DNA of 47,227 nucleotides from Pseudomonadota bacterium (GTDB taxonomy: Bacteria; Pseudomonadota; Gammaproteobacteria; Steroidobacterales; Steroidobacteraceae). Made by a program: the position numbers and the translations under genes. The DNA lies in NCBI GenBank assembly GCA_021779535.1, contig JAJYAM010000012.1:1-47227 (forward strand), given 5' to 3'. Shown one piece after another: positions 1 through 8,114 of the stretch (positions are counted from its first letter, which is position 1; each line of letters begins with the position of its first letter). The notes beneath the pieces are model-generated. The model was not told the origin of the DNA and did no database searches. It saw only the letters and a program-made list of their open reading frames with translations.

Positions 1-42
1 GGACCACCGCCTTCGCGGCGTGGACCACCGCCGTCGCGCCGC
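1..42 (-). repeat. Two 21-bp tandem units in the rhlB tail
   Basis: Positions 1-21 and 22-42 are two nearly identical 21-bp units, each beginning GGACCACCGCC on the + strand. On the minus strand they encode consecutive Gly-Gly-Pro-Arg-Arg-(Asp/Glu)-Gly heptads of the RhlB C-terminal tail. The array reaches the window edge, so the copy number is a minimum. Confidence 0.7.
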
Positions 43-1286
43 GGCCCAGTGCGCGAGCGTTCGCCGTGCCGCGGCGCCCGCTCGCGCCATTCGGCCGGCG
101 GCGGCGGCGTCACGGACGCGAGGTCGGCCGCTTCGATCGCCGCTCGAGGGATCTGATGGCCGATGTAGCGTTCGATGTCCGGCAGCGCGATCGCGTATTC
201 CTCGCACGCGAAACTGATCGCATCGCCTTCGGCGCCGGCGCGGGCGGTACGCCCGATCCGGTGCACGTAATCCTCCGCATCGCCGGGCAGATCGTAGTTG
301 ATGACGTGGCTCACGTCCGGAATGTGCAGCCCGCGCGAGGCGACGTCGGTGGCGATCAGCACCGCGACGTCGCCGTTGTGGAAGTCGCGCATCATCTTCA
401 GCCGCTTCGTTTGCGGCACGTCGCCGGAGAGCGCCTGCGCGATGAAGCCGTTCGCGATCAGGGTGCGCTCGAGCGTCTCCGCCATCCGGCGGGTGTTCAC
501 GAACACCATGGTTCGACGCGCGTCTATGCGCCGCAACAAACCGATCAGCAGCGAGGCCTTCTCGGCGGTCGACGGGAAGTAGAGCGCCTGGCGAACCCGG
601 TCGACCGTCATCTTGTCCGGTTCGATGCGGATCAGCACCGGATCGTTCATGTGCTCATACGCGAGCTCCATGACCCGATGCGACAGGGTGGCCGAGAACA
701 TCATGTTCAACCGCTCGGTCGGCGCGGGCAGGCGGCGCAAGATGAACCGGATGTCCTTGATGAAACCGAGATCGAACATCCGGTCCGCCTCGTCGAGGAC
801 CGCGACCTGGACGTGGTGCAGGTCGAACACCCGCTGCTTGAAGTAATCGATGATCCGGCCGGGCGTGCCGATCAGCACGTCCGTGCCCTCTTCGAGCACC
901 CGCCGCTGCTTCTCGTAGTCGACGCCGCCGAAGACGATGGCGAGACCGAGGCCGGTGTGCTTGCCGATCGTCACCGCGTCGGAGTGGATCTGCACCGCGA
1001 GCTCGCGGGTCGGCGCGATCACGATCGCGCGCGGCGCGTTCTTCGGCCGGCTCGGCGAGGGCGGGACGGTGAGCAGGCGGTTGAACAGCGCGACCAGGAA
1101 CGCGGCGGTCTTGCCGGTGCCGGTCTGCGCCTGACCGGCGACGTCGTGGCCGGCGAGCGCGACCGGCAAGGTTTGCGCCTGGATCGGAGTACAGCGCGTG
1201 AAACCGAGCTCGGCGATGCCGCGCGCGACCGTCGCGGGAAGGTTCAAGGATTCGAAACTGATCTCACTGAGATGCGCGTCTGACAT
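1..1286 (-). CDS. rhlB: ATP-dependent DEAD-box RNA helicase RhlB (3' end cut by window edge)
   Basis: DEAD-box RNA helicase that unwinds RNA duplexes; RhlB partners the RNase E degradosome in enterobacteria. The 428 visible residues start at ATG 1286 and run off the left edge with no stop. Motifs in order: Q motif around residues 28-36 (GFTRCTPIQ), Walker A AQTGTGKT at 53-60, PTRELA, TPGR, DEAD at 165-168, SAT, and HRIGRTAR at 342-349. After the helicase core, from about residue 388, comes a Pro-rich stretch (VTPPPPAEW) and then an Arg/Gly-rich tail with repeated GGPRRE/D units, still open at position 1. Choice of RhlB over RhlE or DeaD rests on the N-terminal fit to RhlB and on divergence from trxA-rho, the usual gammaproteobacterial neighbourhood. 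The full length of the tail is unknown. Confidence 0.93.
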   Translation of the reverse strand, partial: MSDAHLSEISFESLNLPATVARGIAELGFTRCTPIQAQTLPVALAGHDVAGQAQTGTGKTAAFLVALFNRLLTVPPSPSRPKNAPRAIVIAPTRELAVQIHSDAVTIGKHTGLGLAIVFGGVDYEKQRRVLEEGTDVLIGTPGRIIDYFKQRVFDLHHVQVAVLDEADRMFDLGFIKDIRFILRRLPAPTERLNMMFSATLSHRVMELAYEHMNDPVLIRIEPDKMTVDRVRQALYFPSTAEKASLLIGLLRRIDARRTMVFVNTRRMAETLERTLIANGFIAQALSGDVPQTKRLKMMRDFHNGDVAVLIATDVASRGLHIPDVSHVINYDLPGDAEDYVHRIGRTARAGAEGDAISFACEEYAIALPDIERYIGHQIPRAAIEAADLASVTPPPPAEWRERAPRHGERSRTGPRRDGGGPRREGGG

Positions 1287-1544
1287 TTTTACTCGATGGG
1301 CCGCCGGAACTTGCAAATTGGTCGGTGCCCGGTTAACAATACCCGCAATCCAGAACCGGTCCGTCCGGCTCCCTCTCAACCCGAATCCTGGTACCCTTTA
1401 AGGTAACCAACACCGTTAAAGCCGTCGTATTGTGCCCGAACGGTCGCGCATCGTCACTTCGCGCGAGTTTCCGGCACCTCAGTTCGTCGACCGACCACCT
1501 TGCGCGTGCAACCGCACGAGGCTCCAACAGGAGGACATCCCGCA
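1287..1544. promoter_or_regulatory. Divergent rhlB / trxA-rho intergenic region
   Basis: This 258-bp gap separates the rhlB start from the trxA start and must hold promoters for both directions. It is visibly more AT-rich than its surroundings at 1283-1340 and 1395-1435. A possible + strand pair is TTGCAA (1311-1316) and TAACAA (1334-1339) with 17-bp spacing; both match consensus only partly. A TATTGT hexamer lies at 1428-1433 without a matching -35. No terminator or small ORF resembling the E. coli rho leader peptide was recognised. The exact start sites are not determined. Confidence 0.35.
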
Positions 1545-1874
1545 GTGAGTAATCCGAGTATCGTCCACACCAGCGATGCCAATTTCGACAAGGACGTGCT
1601 GAAAGCCGATCGGCCCGTACTGCTCGATTTTTGGGCGGAATGGTGCGGTCCATGCAAGATGATCGCCCCGATCCTCGATGAGATCGCCGAGCAGTACAAA
1701 GACAAGCTGCGCATCGCGAAACTCAACATCGACGAGAATCCGGCGACGCCGCCGAAGTTCAACATCCGCGGGATTCCGACCTTGATCCTGTTCAAGAACG
1801 GTACGGTCGAAGCGCAAAAGGTCGGCGCCGTGTCGAAGTCGCAGCTCGCGGCCTTCCTGGACAGCAACCTGTGA
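1545..1874 (+). CDS. trxA: Thioredoxin TrxA
   Basis: Cytoplasmic thioredoxin, the general dithiol reductant for ribonucleotide reductase, PAPS reductase and oxidised proteins. The 109 residues match the usual size. The active site is WCGPC at residues 33-37, with cis-proline 78 in RGIPT and the family signature [11 protein letters not shown]. The start chosen is GTG 1545, with AGGAGG at 1529-1534; an upstream GTG at 1500 would add 15 residues with no counterpart in the family. The stop overlaps the rho start by GTGA (1871-1874), so trxA and rho are probably translationally coupled. Confidence 0.96.
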   Translation: MSNPSIVHTSDANFDKDVLKADRPVLLDFWAEWCGPCKMIAPILDEIAEQYKDKLRIAKLNIDENPATPPKFNIRGIPTLILFKNGTVEAQKVGAVSKSQLAAFLDSNL

Positions 1875-3331
1875 GAGGCTATCTGGGCAATCAGGCACGC
1901 GGCGGCCAGGGCGGCGGCCAGGGCGGCGGACGGTCGAACCGCGGCGGGAATCGACAGCGCGGCGGGAACGTGAACGGCGGCCGGCCGCCGCAGGAAGACT
2001 ACGGCGACCTGCCGGAGGGCGGCGACGATCTCGAGATCATCGCGCCGACCGACCTCGCGCGCAGCCGCAGCTCGATGAACCTCACGGAGCTCAAGAAGCG
2101 CCCGATCAGCGATCTGGTGAAGCTCGCCGAGTCGATGGCCCTCGAGAACATGGGGCGCTCGCGCAAGCAGGACATCATCTTCGGCGTGTTGAAGGCGCAC
2201 GCGCGCAAGGGCGAGGACATCTACGGGGACGGCGTGCTCGAGATCCTGCAGGACGGCTTCGGCTTCCTGCGCTCGGCGGACTCCAGCTACCTCGCGGGCC
2301 CCGACGACATCTACGTGAGCCCGAGCCAGATCCGGCGGTTCAACCTGCGGACCGGCGACTCGATCTCCGGCCTGATCCGGCCGCCGAAGGACGGCGAGCG
2401 TTATTTCGCGCTGCTGAAAGTCGGCGAGATCAACTTCGACTCGCCGGAGAGCTCGCGCGGCAAGGTGTTGTTCGAGAATCTCACGCCGCTGCATCCGACC
2501 GAGCGCCTGAAGCTCGAGCGCGGCAATGGCTCGACCGAGGACCTGACCGCGCGCGCGATCGACCTGGTCGCGCCGCTCGGCAAGGGGCAGCGCGGATTGA
2601 TCGTCTCGCCGCCGAAGGCCGGCAAGACGATGTTGCTGCAGAACATCGCGACCTCGATCACCGCGAACCATCCGGAGTGCTACCTGATCGTGCTGCTGAT
2701 CGACGAGCGGCCCGAGGAGGTCACCGAGATGGCGCGCACGGTCAAAGGCGAGGTCGTGTCCTCGACGTTCGACGAGCCGGCGAGCCGGCACGTCCAGGTC
2801 GCCGAGATGGTCATCGAGAAGGCGAAGCGCCTCGTCGAGCACAAAAAGGACGTGGTGATCCTGCTGGACTCGATCACCCGGCTCGCGCGCGCGTACAACA
2901 CCGTCGTCCCGAGCTCCGGCAAGGTGCTGACCGGCGGCGTCGATGCGAACGCGCTGCAACGGCCGAAGCGCTTCTTCGGCGCGGCGCGCAACATCGAGGA
3001 GGGCGGGAGCCTCACGATCCTCGCGACCGCGCTGGTCGACACCGGCTCGAAGATGGACGACGTGATCTTCGAGGAGTTCAAGGGCACCGGCAACTCCGAG
3101 ATCCACCTCGACCGCCGGATCTCGGAGAAGCGCGTGTTCCCGTCGATCAACATCAACCGCTCGGGAACGCGCAAGGAAGAGCTGATCACCGACCCGGCGG
3201 AGCTGTCGAAGATGTGGATCCTGCGCAAGCTCCTGCATCCGATGGACGAACTCGCGTCGATCGAATTCCTGCTCGACAAGATGAAGGACACGAAGACCAA
3301 CTCGGAGTTTTTCGACGCGATGAAACGCTGA
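1871..3331 (+). CDS. rho: Transcription termination factor Rho with Gly/Arg/Asn-rich N-terminal extension
   Basis: Hexameric RNA-dependent ATPase/translocase that ends transcription at Rho-dependent sites. From residue 69 ([19 protein letters not shown]) the protein aligns end to end with E. coli Rho: RNA-binding cold-shock-like domain with [12 protein letters not shown], primary-site residues ERYFALLKV, Walker A PPKAGKT ending at T253, Walker B region [17 protein letters not shown], and the Q-loop/R-loop region [12 protein letters not shown]. The first 68 residues are an added low-complexity segment rich in Gly, Arg, Asn and Gln (for example [18 protein letters not shown]), then an acidic stretch. 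The GTG start at 1871 overlaps the trxA stop; ATG 2075 is an alternative start but has no visible ribosome-binding site, and the frame stays open through the extension, so the longer form (486 aa) is preferred. Confidence 0.95.
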   Translation: MRGYLGNQARGGQGGGQGGGRSNRGGNRQRGGNVNGGRPPQEDYGDLPEGGDDLEIIAPTDLARSRSSMNLTELKKRPISDLVKLAESMALENMGRSRKQDIIFGVLKAHARKGEDIYGDGVLEILQDGFGFLRSADSSYLAGPDDIYVSPSQIRRFNLRTGDSISGLIRPPKDGERYFALLKVGEINFDSPESSRGKVLFENLTPLHPTERLKLERGNGSTEDLTARAIDLVAPLGKGQRGLIVSPPKAGKTMLLQNIATSITANHPECYLIVLLIDERPEEVTEMARTVKGEVVSSTFDEPASRHVQVAEMVIEKAKRLVEHKKDVVILLDSITRLARAYNTVVPSSGKVLTGGVDANALQRPKRFFGAARNIEEGGSLTILATALVDTGSKMDDVIFEEFKGTGNSEIHLDRRISEKRVFPSININRSGTRKEELITDPAELSKMWILRKLLHPMDELASIEFLLDKMKDTKTNSEFFDAMKR

Positions 3332-3364
3332 GCCCGGAGGCTCGGCGCGCGAAAGGACGCGACC

Positions 3365-3799
3365 ATGCAGTGGTGGGCCTGGATCGTCGTCGGCGCCGTT
3401 CTCCTCGGCGCCGAACTCTTCTTCATCGACGCCCAGTTCTACCTGGTATTCGTCGGGGGGGCCGCGCTCGTCGTCGGCACCGTCGCGCTCTCCGTCCCGG
3501 GACTCGCGGTCTGGGTCCAGTGGGTCGCGTTTCTCGGGCTCGCCGGGTTCGCGATGCACACCTTCCGGCGGCGGATCTACGAACGGGTGCGACGCGGGCT
3601 GCCCGCGGTCAAAGGCGGGCCCGCCGGCGACTCGGTCGTGGTCACCGCCGGCCTGCAGCCCGGCGAATCGTGCCGGATCGAATATCGCGGAACCACCTGG
3701 AACGCGGTCAACGGCGGCCACCGTGAGATCGTCGCGGGCGCGCACGCCCGGATCGCGCGGGTCGATGGGCTCACGCTCGTGTTACACGGCGAGGATTGA
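3365..3799 (+). CDS. NfeD-like membrane protein (short form)
   Basis: Short NfeD-family protein, 144 aa. It has two to three membrane segments in the first 65 residues (WAWIVVGAVLLGAELFF; FYLVFVGGAALVVGTVAL; WVQWVAFLGLAGFAM), then a basic linker and a small beta-barrel (OB-like) domain with the typical RGTTWNA motif at 109-115. It lacks the ClpP-like protease domain of long NfeD proteins. It lies 27 bp upstream of an SPFH protein gene, the standard pairing for this family; the two are thought to form a membrane microdomain complex, though the molecular task is unsettled. The ATG at 3365 follows a GAAAGGA ribosome-binding site. Confidence 0.88.
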   Translation: MQWWAWIVVGAVLLGAELFFIDAQFYLVFVGGAALVVGTVALSVPGLAVWVQWVAFLGLAGFAMHTFRRRIYERVRRGLPAVKGGPAGDSVVVTAGLQPGESCRIEYRGTTWNAVNGGHREIVAGAHARIARVDGLTLVLHGED

Positions 3800-3826
3800 C
3801 GCCCCGGCGGGGCGGAGGAGAGGCGC

Positions 3827-4759
3827 GTGAACAGTCCGATTGGCTTCCTGGCGATCGCGGTCGCGATCATCGTGGTCGTGGTGCTCGCGAAGACCGCGAC
3901 GGTCGTCCCGCAACAGAGCGCGTTCGTCGTCGAGTACCTCGGCAAGTACAGCCGGACGCTGCAGGCCGGCTTCCACATCCTGGTGCCGTTCGTCGAGCGC
4001 GTCGCGTACCGCCACAGTCTCAAGGAGATCGCGATCGACATCCCCGAACAGGTGTGCATCACCCGCGACAACGTGCAAGTCGCCGTCGACGGGGTGCTGT
4101 ACATGCAGGTTCTCGATCCGCACCTCGCCTCCTACGGCATCGCGAACTACGGCTTCGCGATCACGCAGCTCGCGCAAACGACGTTGCGCAGCGAGATCGG
4201 CAAGATCGAGCTCGATCGCACGTTCGAGGCGCGCGGCGCGATCAACGCGAACGTCGTCAGCGAGCTCGACAAGGCCTCGGCCCCGTGGGGCGTGAAGGTC
4301 CTGCGCTACGAGATCAAGAACATCACGCCGCCGAAGGACGTGCTGTCGGCGATGGAGAAGCAGATGCGCGCCGAGCGCGAGAAGCGCGCGGTCGTGCTCA
4401 CCTCGGAGGGCGAGCGCGACGCCAAGATCAACACCGCCGAGGGTGACAAGCAGCGGGTGATCAAGCAGTCCGAGGCCAGCAAGCAGCTGCAGATCAACGA
4501 AGCCGAGGGTCAGGCGCAGGCGATCCTCGCGGTCGCAACCGCGACCGCGGAGGGCTTGCGGCTGGTCGCCAGCGCATTGTCCACGACCGGCGGAATCGAG
4601 GCGATGCAGCTGCGGATCGGCGAGGAGTACGTGCGCCAGTTCGGCAAGCTCGCCCAATCCGGTACGACGCTGATCGTGCCCGCCAATCTCAGCGATCTCG
4701 CCTCGATCGTCCAGATGGCGACCAGCATCGCGCGCAAAGCCGCTTCCCCCGCCGCCTGA
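3827..4759 (+). CDS. qmcA: SPFH/Band 7 membrane protein (QmcA-like)
   Basis: Stomatin/prohibitin/flotillin-family protein, 310 aa, with one N-terminal membrane anchor (residues about 5-22, LAIAVAIIVVVVLAKTA), the Band 7 domain (QQSAFVVEYLGKYSRTLQAG through about residue 175), and a long Ala/Glu/Lys helix (about 175-240) containing AEGDKQ and NEAEGQAQAI that should form coiled coil. Such proteins oligomerise at the inner membrane and can hold FtsH-type proteases in the enterobacterial case. The GTG start at 3827 follows GGAGGAGAGG. It is paired with the NfeD-like gene upstream. The symbol is by similarity to E. coli QmcA; hflK/hflC are less likely because there is only one SPFH gene and an NfeD partner. 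Confidence 0.85.
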   Translation: MNSPIGFLAIAVAIIVVVVLAKTATVVPQQSAFVVEYLGKYSRTLQAGFHILVPFVERVAYRHSLKEIAIDIPEQVCITRDNVQVAVDGVLYMQVLDPHLASYGIANYGFAITQLAQTTLRSEIGKIELDRTFEARGAINANVVSELDKASAPWGVKVLRYEIKNITPPKDVLSAMEKQMRAEREKRAVVLTSEGERDAKINTAEGDKQRVIKQSEASKQLQINEAEGQAQAILAVATATAEGLRLVASALSTTGGIEAMQLRIGEEYVRQFGKLAQSGTTLIVPANLSDLASIVQMATSIARKAASPAA

Positions 4760-4799
4760 CGCGCGGCGGCCGGCGCCCCGCGGCCGCGCGCCGTTGGAT

Positions 4800-5084
4800 T
4801 CAGGGCCGCTTCGCGGGCGGCGGGCTGCCCCGATCGGACCGCGCACGGTAGTCGTGCACGCCCTGCTTGGTCGCCGAGGCGACTCGCAGGCCGAACCGCT
4901 TCGCCGCGTGCCCGATCTGGATCGCGGTGTGCTTGACCGCGAAGCCGAAAGCCTTGGCGTCGTGCTTGATCGTGACGCCGGCCGCCTTCGCGTCGGCGGA
5001 CACCGAGCGTTGCGGCGCGCCCAGCGCCAGCGAGGGCGCGGCCGCGACCGCGGCGACGAGCAAGACCGTGGCGAATCTGCGCAT
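4800..5084 (-). CDS. Small exported protein of 11-residue amphipathic repeats, function unknown
   Basis: 94-aa protein of no recognised family. Residues 1-23 form a signal peptide (MRRF, then an Ala/Val/Leu core, then LALGA before the mature PQRS). The mature part, about residues 31-74, reads as four consecutive 11-residue units: DAKAAGVTIKH, DAKAFGFAVKH, TAIQIGHAAKR and FGLRVASATKQ. Position 6 is Gly/Gly/Gly/Ala, position 10 is always Lys, and position 11 is polar or basic. Such 11-mers suit a right-handed amphipathic helix, as in LEA and apolipoprotein-type proteins. The tail is basic with Pro (SPPPAKRP). ATG 5084 is preceded on its strand by GGGAGGTC. It is convergent with qmcA and downstream of the DUF4010 gene, 86 bp away. 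A periplasmic or membrane-surface role is inferred only. Confidence 0.72.
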   Translation of the reverse strand: MRRFATVLLVAAVAAAPSLALGAPQRSVSADAKAAGVTIKHDAKAFGFAVKHTAIQIGHAAKRFGLRVASATKQGVHDYRARSDRGSPPPAKRP

Positions 5085-5152
5085 GGATGACCTCCCAGAT
5101 TGCGCCGCCCCGTCCGGCGGCACTCGACCGATGATACCCACTCCGCCGGGCC

Positions 5153-5168
5153 GTCGCCGGGCGGCGAC
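5153..5168 (-). terminator. Short hairpin after the DUF4010 gene
   Basis: GTCGCC (5153-5158) pairs with GGCGAC (5163-5168) across a 4-base loop, directly after the stop of the membrane-protein gene. There is no T-run, so it may be a weak terminator or mRNA 3'-end hairpin. Confidence 0.3.
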
Positions 5169-5170
5169 AG

Positions 5171-6430
5171 TCACCGGAGCAGCAGCGGAACGCAGCCGGC
5201 GATCCCCAATCCCAGCAGCAGCGCCAGGCTCTCGCGCCCGGCGCGCCGCGGCGACCACGCGAGCGCGTAGATCCCCTTGATCACGTTGTTGCTCGCGGCC
5301 GCGATCAGGATCGCGGCCGCCGCGACCGCGAGCGGGGTCGGCGCCGGCGAGGACTGCGTCATTCCGAGAATGAACGGGTCGACGTCGGTGACGCCCATGA
5401 CGCCCGCGAGGGAATACACGCCGAGGTCGCCGAGGTAACGGCTCGCGAGGCGCGTCGCGACGAGCATCGCGACGAACAGCGCGGCGAACAGCAGCGCGGT
5501 GCTGATCTCGAGCGGATTCTTCGCCGCGAATCCCGCGGCCCCGGTGGCCGCGTCGCGGTCCGGTCGGCGGGTCCAGAGCCAGCCGACTCCGATGCCGAGC
5601 GCCGCGAGCACGAGGAACGCCGGTCCGAGACGCAGCATCAGCGCGCGGTTGAACAGCGCGACCAGCGCCGCGAGCCGCAGGTACATGATCCCCGAAGCCA
5701 TCAGGGTCGCACCGGACGAGAGGTGCGGGCGCGCGTCGGCCGCCGCGCGGCGGGCGATCACGACGGTGGTGACCGTCGAGGAGTACGCGCCGCCGAGTAT
5801 CGCCGCGAGCACGATCCCGCCGCGGCCGCGCGTGACGCGCTGCAGGAGATAGCTGCCGTACGAGACCGCGCTGACCGCGACCACGACGAGCCAGACCCGG
5901 AACGGGTTGATCGCGTAGGGTCCGTACGCGACGTCCGGCAGCAGCGGCAGGATCACCGCCGCGAGCACCAGGAACTTCGCGAGCGTGAGCAGGTCGGTCG
6001 CCTCGATCCGACGCGCGACGTCCTCGAGCCGGTCGCGCAGCTCGAGCAGCAGGATGATCGCGACGGTGAGCGTCGTCGCGATCCAGAACGCCCCGTGATA
6101 CACGAGCGCTCCGACCAGATAGGTCGCGAGCCCCGACATCTCGGTCGTCACGCCCGCGTAGCCGGACGAGGACAGCTTGTGCCAGTAGGCCAGCAGCAGG
6201 AAGCCGGCGACGATCGCAAAGCCGACCGCCAGCAGCACGAGATCGCCGCCGGCGAGCACACCGACGCCGTAGCCGATCATCCCGATCAGCGGAAATGCGC
6301 GCACGCCCCCGAACGAGGACCGATCGTCGTGCGCGCGGCGTTCCTCGCGCTCGAGCCCGATCAGGAACGACAGGAACAGCACGAAGAGGATCTGGGTGCC
6401 TTCCGGGGGGAGCCAATTCAGATAGTGCAT
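5171..6430 (-). CDS. MgtC/SapB-DUF4010 integral membrane protein
   Basis: Polytopic inner-membrane protein of about 419 aa. The N-terminal part fits the MgtC/SapB domain (LSFLIGLEREERR with the conserved GLERE, then GVRAFPLIGMIGYGVG); the C-terminal part fits DUF4010 (ILGGAYSSTVTTVVIARRA, NPLEISTALLFAALF, GVTDVDPFILGM, AASNNVIKGIYA). About eleven hydrophobic segments are visible. The substrate is unknown; MgtC relatives affect Mg2+/phosphate physiology but DUF4010 members are uncharacterised. ATG 6430 was chosen because it leaves about 105 bp to the divergent gene and starts just before the first membrane segment; ATG 6502 would add 24 residues and leave only 33 bp. Neither has a convincing ribosome-binding site. 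Confidence 0.82.
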   Translation of the reverse strand: MHYLNWLPPEGTQILFVLFLSFLIGLEREERRAHDDRSSFGGVRAFPLIGMIGYGVGVLAGGDLVLLAVGFAIVAGFLLLAYWHKLSSSGYAGVTTEMSGLATYLVGALVYHGAFWIATTLTVAIILLLELRDRLEDVARRIEATDLLTLAKFLVLAAVILPLLPDVAYGPYAINPFRVWLVVVAVSAVSYGSYLLQRVTRGRGGIVLAAILGGAYSSTVTTVVIARRAAADARPHLSSGATLMASGIMYLRLAALVALFNRALMLRLGPAFLVLAALGIGVGWLWTRRPDRDAATGAAGFAAKNPLEISTALLFAALFVAMLVATRLASRYLGDLGVYSLAGVMGVTDVDPFILGMTQSSPAPTPLAVAAAAILIAAASNNVIKGIYALAWSPRRAGRESLALLLGLGIAGCVPLLLR

Positions 6431-6456
6431 GCCGAGCGCCAGGCGATCCTCGAGAT

Positions 6457-6470
6457 GGGTAAGATAACCC
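6457..6470. promoter_or_regulatory. Interrupted palindrome in a divergent promoter region
   Basis: GGGTAAGATAACCC has symmetric outer arms GGGT/ACCC and further symmetric A and T positions. It is the only AT-rich block between the divergent DUF4010 and LOG genes and contains -10-like hexamers on both strands (TAAGAT on +, TATCTT on -). It may be a promoter core, an operator, or both. Confidence 0.25.
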
Positions 6471-6535
6471 CGAGCTGCCTGGATTTCCCAGCGAGAATGC
6501 ACGACGGGGGGCGCCGAGGGGCCGGGGGAACACCG

Positions 6536-7318
6536 ATGAACGACAGTTTCGCGGGCGATTCGCGGGTCGCCTACCAGAACGAGGACTTCCTGCGCAGCGA
6601 TGCCGCGCGGCCGATCCGGATCCTGTCCGAGTACCTCGGGCCGCTCGAGGCGCTACGCCGCGCGCGGGTGCACGACACCGTCGTGTTCTTCGGGTCGGCG
6701 CGGCTCACCCCCGACGGGCCGTTCGGTCCGTACTATGCGGCCGCACGCGAACTCGCGCGCCGGCTGACCGAATGGGCGAATCGGCTGCCGTCGCGCGCGC
6801 GCCGCTTCGTGGTCTGCTCCGGCGGCGGCGGCGGGATCATGGAGGCGGCGAACCGCGGGGCGGCCGATGCCGGCGGCCGGAGCATCGGCCTGAACATCAG
6901 TCTGCCGCACGAGCAGCGGCCGAACCCCTACATCAGCCCGGAGCTCTCGTTCGAGTTCCACTACTTCTTCATGCGCAAGCTCTGGTTCGCGCACCTGGCC
7001 CGCGGTCTGGTGGTGTTCCCGGGCGGTTTCGGCACCCTCGACGAGCTCACCGAGATCCTGACGCTCGCGCAGACCCGCAAGCTCGGGGCGAAGATCCCGG
7101 TACTGCTGTTCGGCAGCGCGTATTGGCGGGAGATCGTGAACTTCGACGCGCTCGCGCGTTACGGGATGATCTCGCCGGAGGATCTCGCACTGTTCGAATA
7201 CGTCGACGATGCCGGCGCGGCCTTCGAGCGTCTGCAGGGGGCGATCGCGCCCATGGCGGCCGAGGAGGAGGGCCCGGCGTTCGCGCACTCGCGCACGTCG
7301 CACAACGGCGCGCCGTGA
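6536..7318 (+). CDS. LOG-family Rossmann-fold protein (TIGR00730-like phosphoribohydrolase family)
   Basis: 260-aa cytoplasmic protein of the LOG / 'lysine decarboxylase-like' family. It has the two family signatures: a glycine-rich GGGGGIMEAANRGA (residues about 100-113) and PGGFGTLDELTE (about 161-172), which together build the nucleotide-binding active site. Characterised relatives hydrolyse nucleoside 5'-monophosphates (cytokinin-activating LOG, PpnN); the old lysine decarboxylase label is not supported. The larger size and the N-terminal extension before FFGSAR suggest the PpnN-like or TIGR00730 long subgroup. ATG 6536 follows GGGGGAA. It converges on the dimethylargininase gene with a 19-bp gap. 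Confidence 0.85.
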   Translation: MNDSFAGDSRVAYQNEDFLRSDAARPIRILSEYLGPLEALRRARVHDTVVFFGSARLTPDGPFGPYYAAARELARRLTEWANRLPSRARRFVVCSGGGGGIMEAANRGAADAGGRSIGLNISLPHEQRPNPYISPELSFEFHYFFMRKLWFAHLARGLVVFPGGFGTLDELTEILTLAQTRKLGAKIPVLLFGSAYWREIVNFDALARYGMISPEDLALFEYVDDAGAAFERLQGAIAPMAAEEEGPAFAHSRTSHNGAP

Positions 7319-7337
7319 GGCCGGCGGCGCACGAGCC

Positions 7338-8114
7338 TCAGAAGCGCAGCGACAAGCAGCTCAGTCCGCCGTCGAGCTTGCGGAATTCCGAGACCTCGAG
7401 CAGCAGCGGCGAGTAGCCGCGCGCGACCAGCAGGTCCGCGGTGCGTGGATAGCCGGCCGCGACGAGCACCCGATCGTTGACCCGCACGCAGTTCGCCGCA
7501 TACGACTCGCGCGCATCGACCTCGACGATCTCGAAGCGCGCGAGCTCCGCGGTGCGCGGCAGGTCGCGCACCGCGAGCAGGCGCCCGTCGCCGAGGTACG
7601 CGATCCCGGACTTCAGGTGCAGGAGCTTCGCGCTGCCGCGAACGTCGATCGTCGAGGCGGTGTAACCGGCGGCGCGCACGATCGCGCCGAACTGCGCGGC
7701 GCCGTCGGCGTTGGTGCGGGCCGACAGGCCGATGAAGAAGTGCGAGCCCGCCTGGCAGACGTCGCCGCCGTCGACCGTGCCGGGCGCACGGATCTCGGCG
7801 AGCTCGCCGCGCAGGCCGCGCAGGCAGTCGCGGATCGAGTCCACTTCGCCGCGGCGCGACGGCGCGCCCGGCCGCGTCACGATCGTCACCCGCTCGGCGA
7901 GCACCGCGGTGTCCTCGACGAACGGCGCGTCCGCAAATCCGGCGTCCGCGTCGAGGACCGTGACCGCGAGGCCGCAGGCACGCAGCGCGTCGCAGTAGGC
8001 CGCGTGTTGCGTCGACGCGAGCGCGAGATCGGGCGGACCCAAGCCCGCGGTCGAGAGGCCCTGGGAGAAGGTCGCGCCCGGCGGGCGTGCGATCGCTTGG
8101 GTGAATTCGATCAT
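7338..8114 (-). CDS. NG,NG-dimethylarginine dimethylaminohydrolase (dimethylargininase)
   Basis: 258-aa amidinotransferase-superfamily enzyme that hydrolyses methylated arginines to citrulline and methylamines. Conserved blocks: FVEDTAV (65-71, substrate-binding Glu67/Asp68), GTVDGGDV (112-119), KLLHLKS with catalytic His166, and the C-terminal SEFRKLDGGLSCLSLRF with nucleophile Cys253. Arginine deiminase would be about 400 aa, so DDAH is the better call. Its ATG overlaps the stop of the upstream slt gene (8111-8114, ATGA on the minus strand), so it is the second gene of a coupled pair. Some relatives act on other guanidino compounds, so the exact substrate is inferred from family. Confidence 0.88.
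   Translation of the reverse strand: MIEFTQAIARPPGATFSQGLSTAGLGPPDLALASTQHAAYCDALRACGLAVTVLDADAGFADAPFVEDTAVLAERVTIVTRPGAPSRRGEVDSIRDCLRGLRGELAEIRAPGTVDGGDVCQAGSHFFIGLSARTNADGAAQFGAIVRAAGYTASTIDVRGSAKLLHLKSGIAYLGDGRLLAVRDLPRTAELARFEIVEVDARESYAANCVRVNDRVLVAAGYPRTADLLVARGYSPLLLEVSEFRKLDGGLSCLSLRF

Noticed and set aside
66..1283. Long + strand open frame opposite rhlB
   Set aside because: It is the mirror of a clear DEAD-box helicase; the product is Arg/His/Asp-rich with no family features, as expected for an antisense frame at high GC.
1395..1415. GGTACCCTTTAAGGTAACC as an operator in the rhlB/trxA gap
   Set aside because: The symmetry is imperfect (GGTACCC versus GGTAACC) and no regulator is suggested; it was left as part of the general promoter region.
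1500..1544. Upstream GTG giving trxA 15 extra residues
   Set aside because: The extension is not conserved, and the AGGAGG box is placed for GTG 1545.
3330..3343. GAGCC-CGGA-GGCTC hairpin after rho as a terminator
   Set aside because: The stem is only 5 bp with no T-run, and the NfeD gene begins 33 bp after rho in the same direction, so read-through is more likely.
4760..4799. GC-rich partial inverted repeats between qmcA and the small exported gene as a terminator
   Set aside because: Several competing short pairings exist but no perfect long stem and no T-run; such pairings are expected by chance in a stretch this rich in GC.
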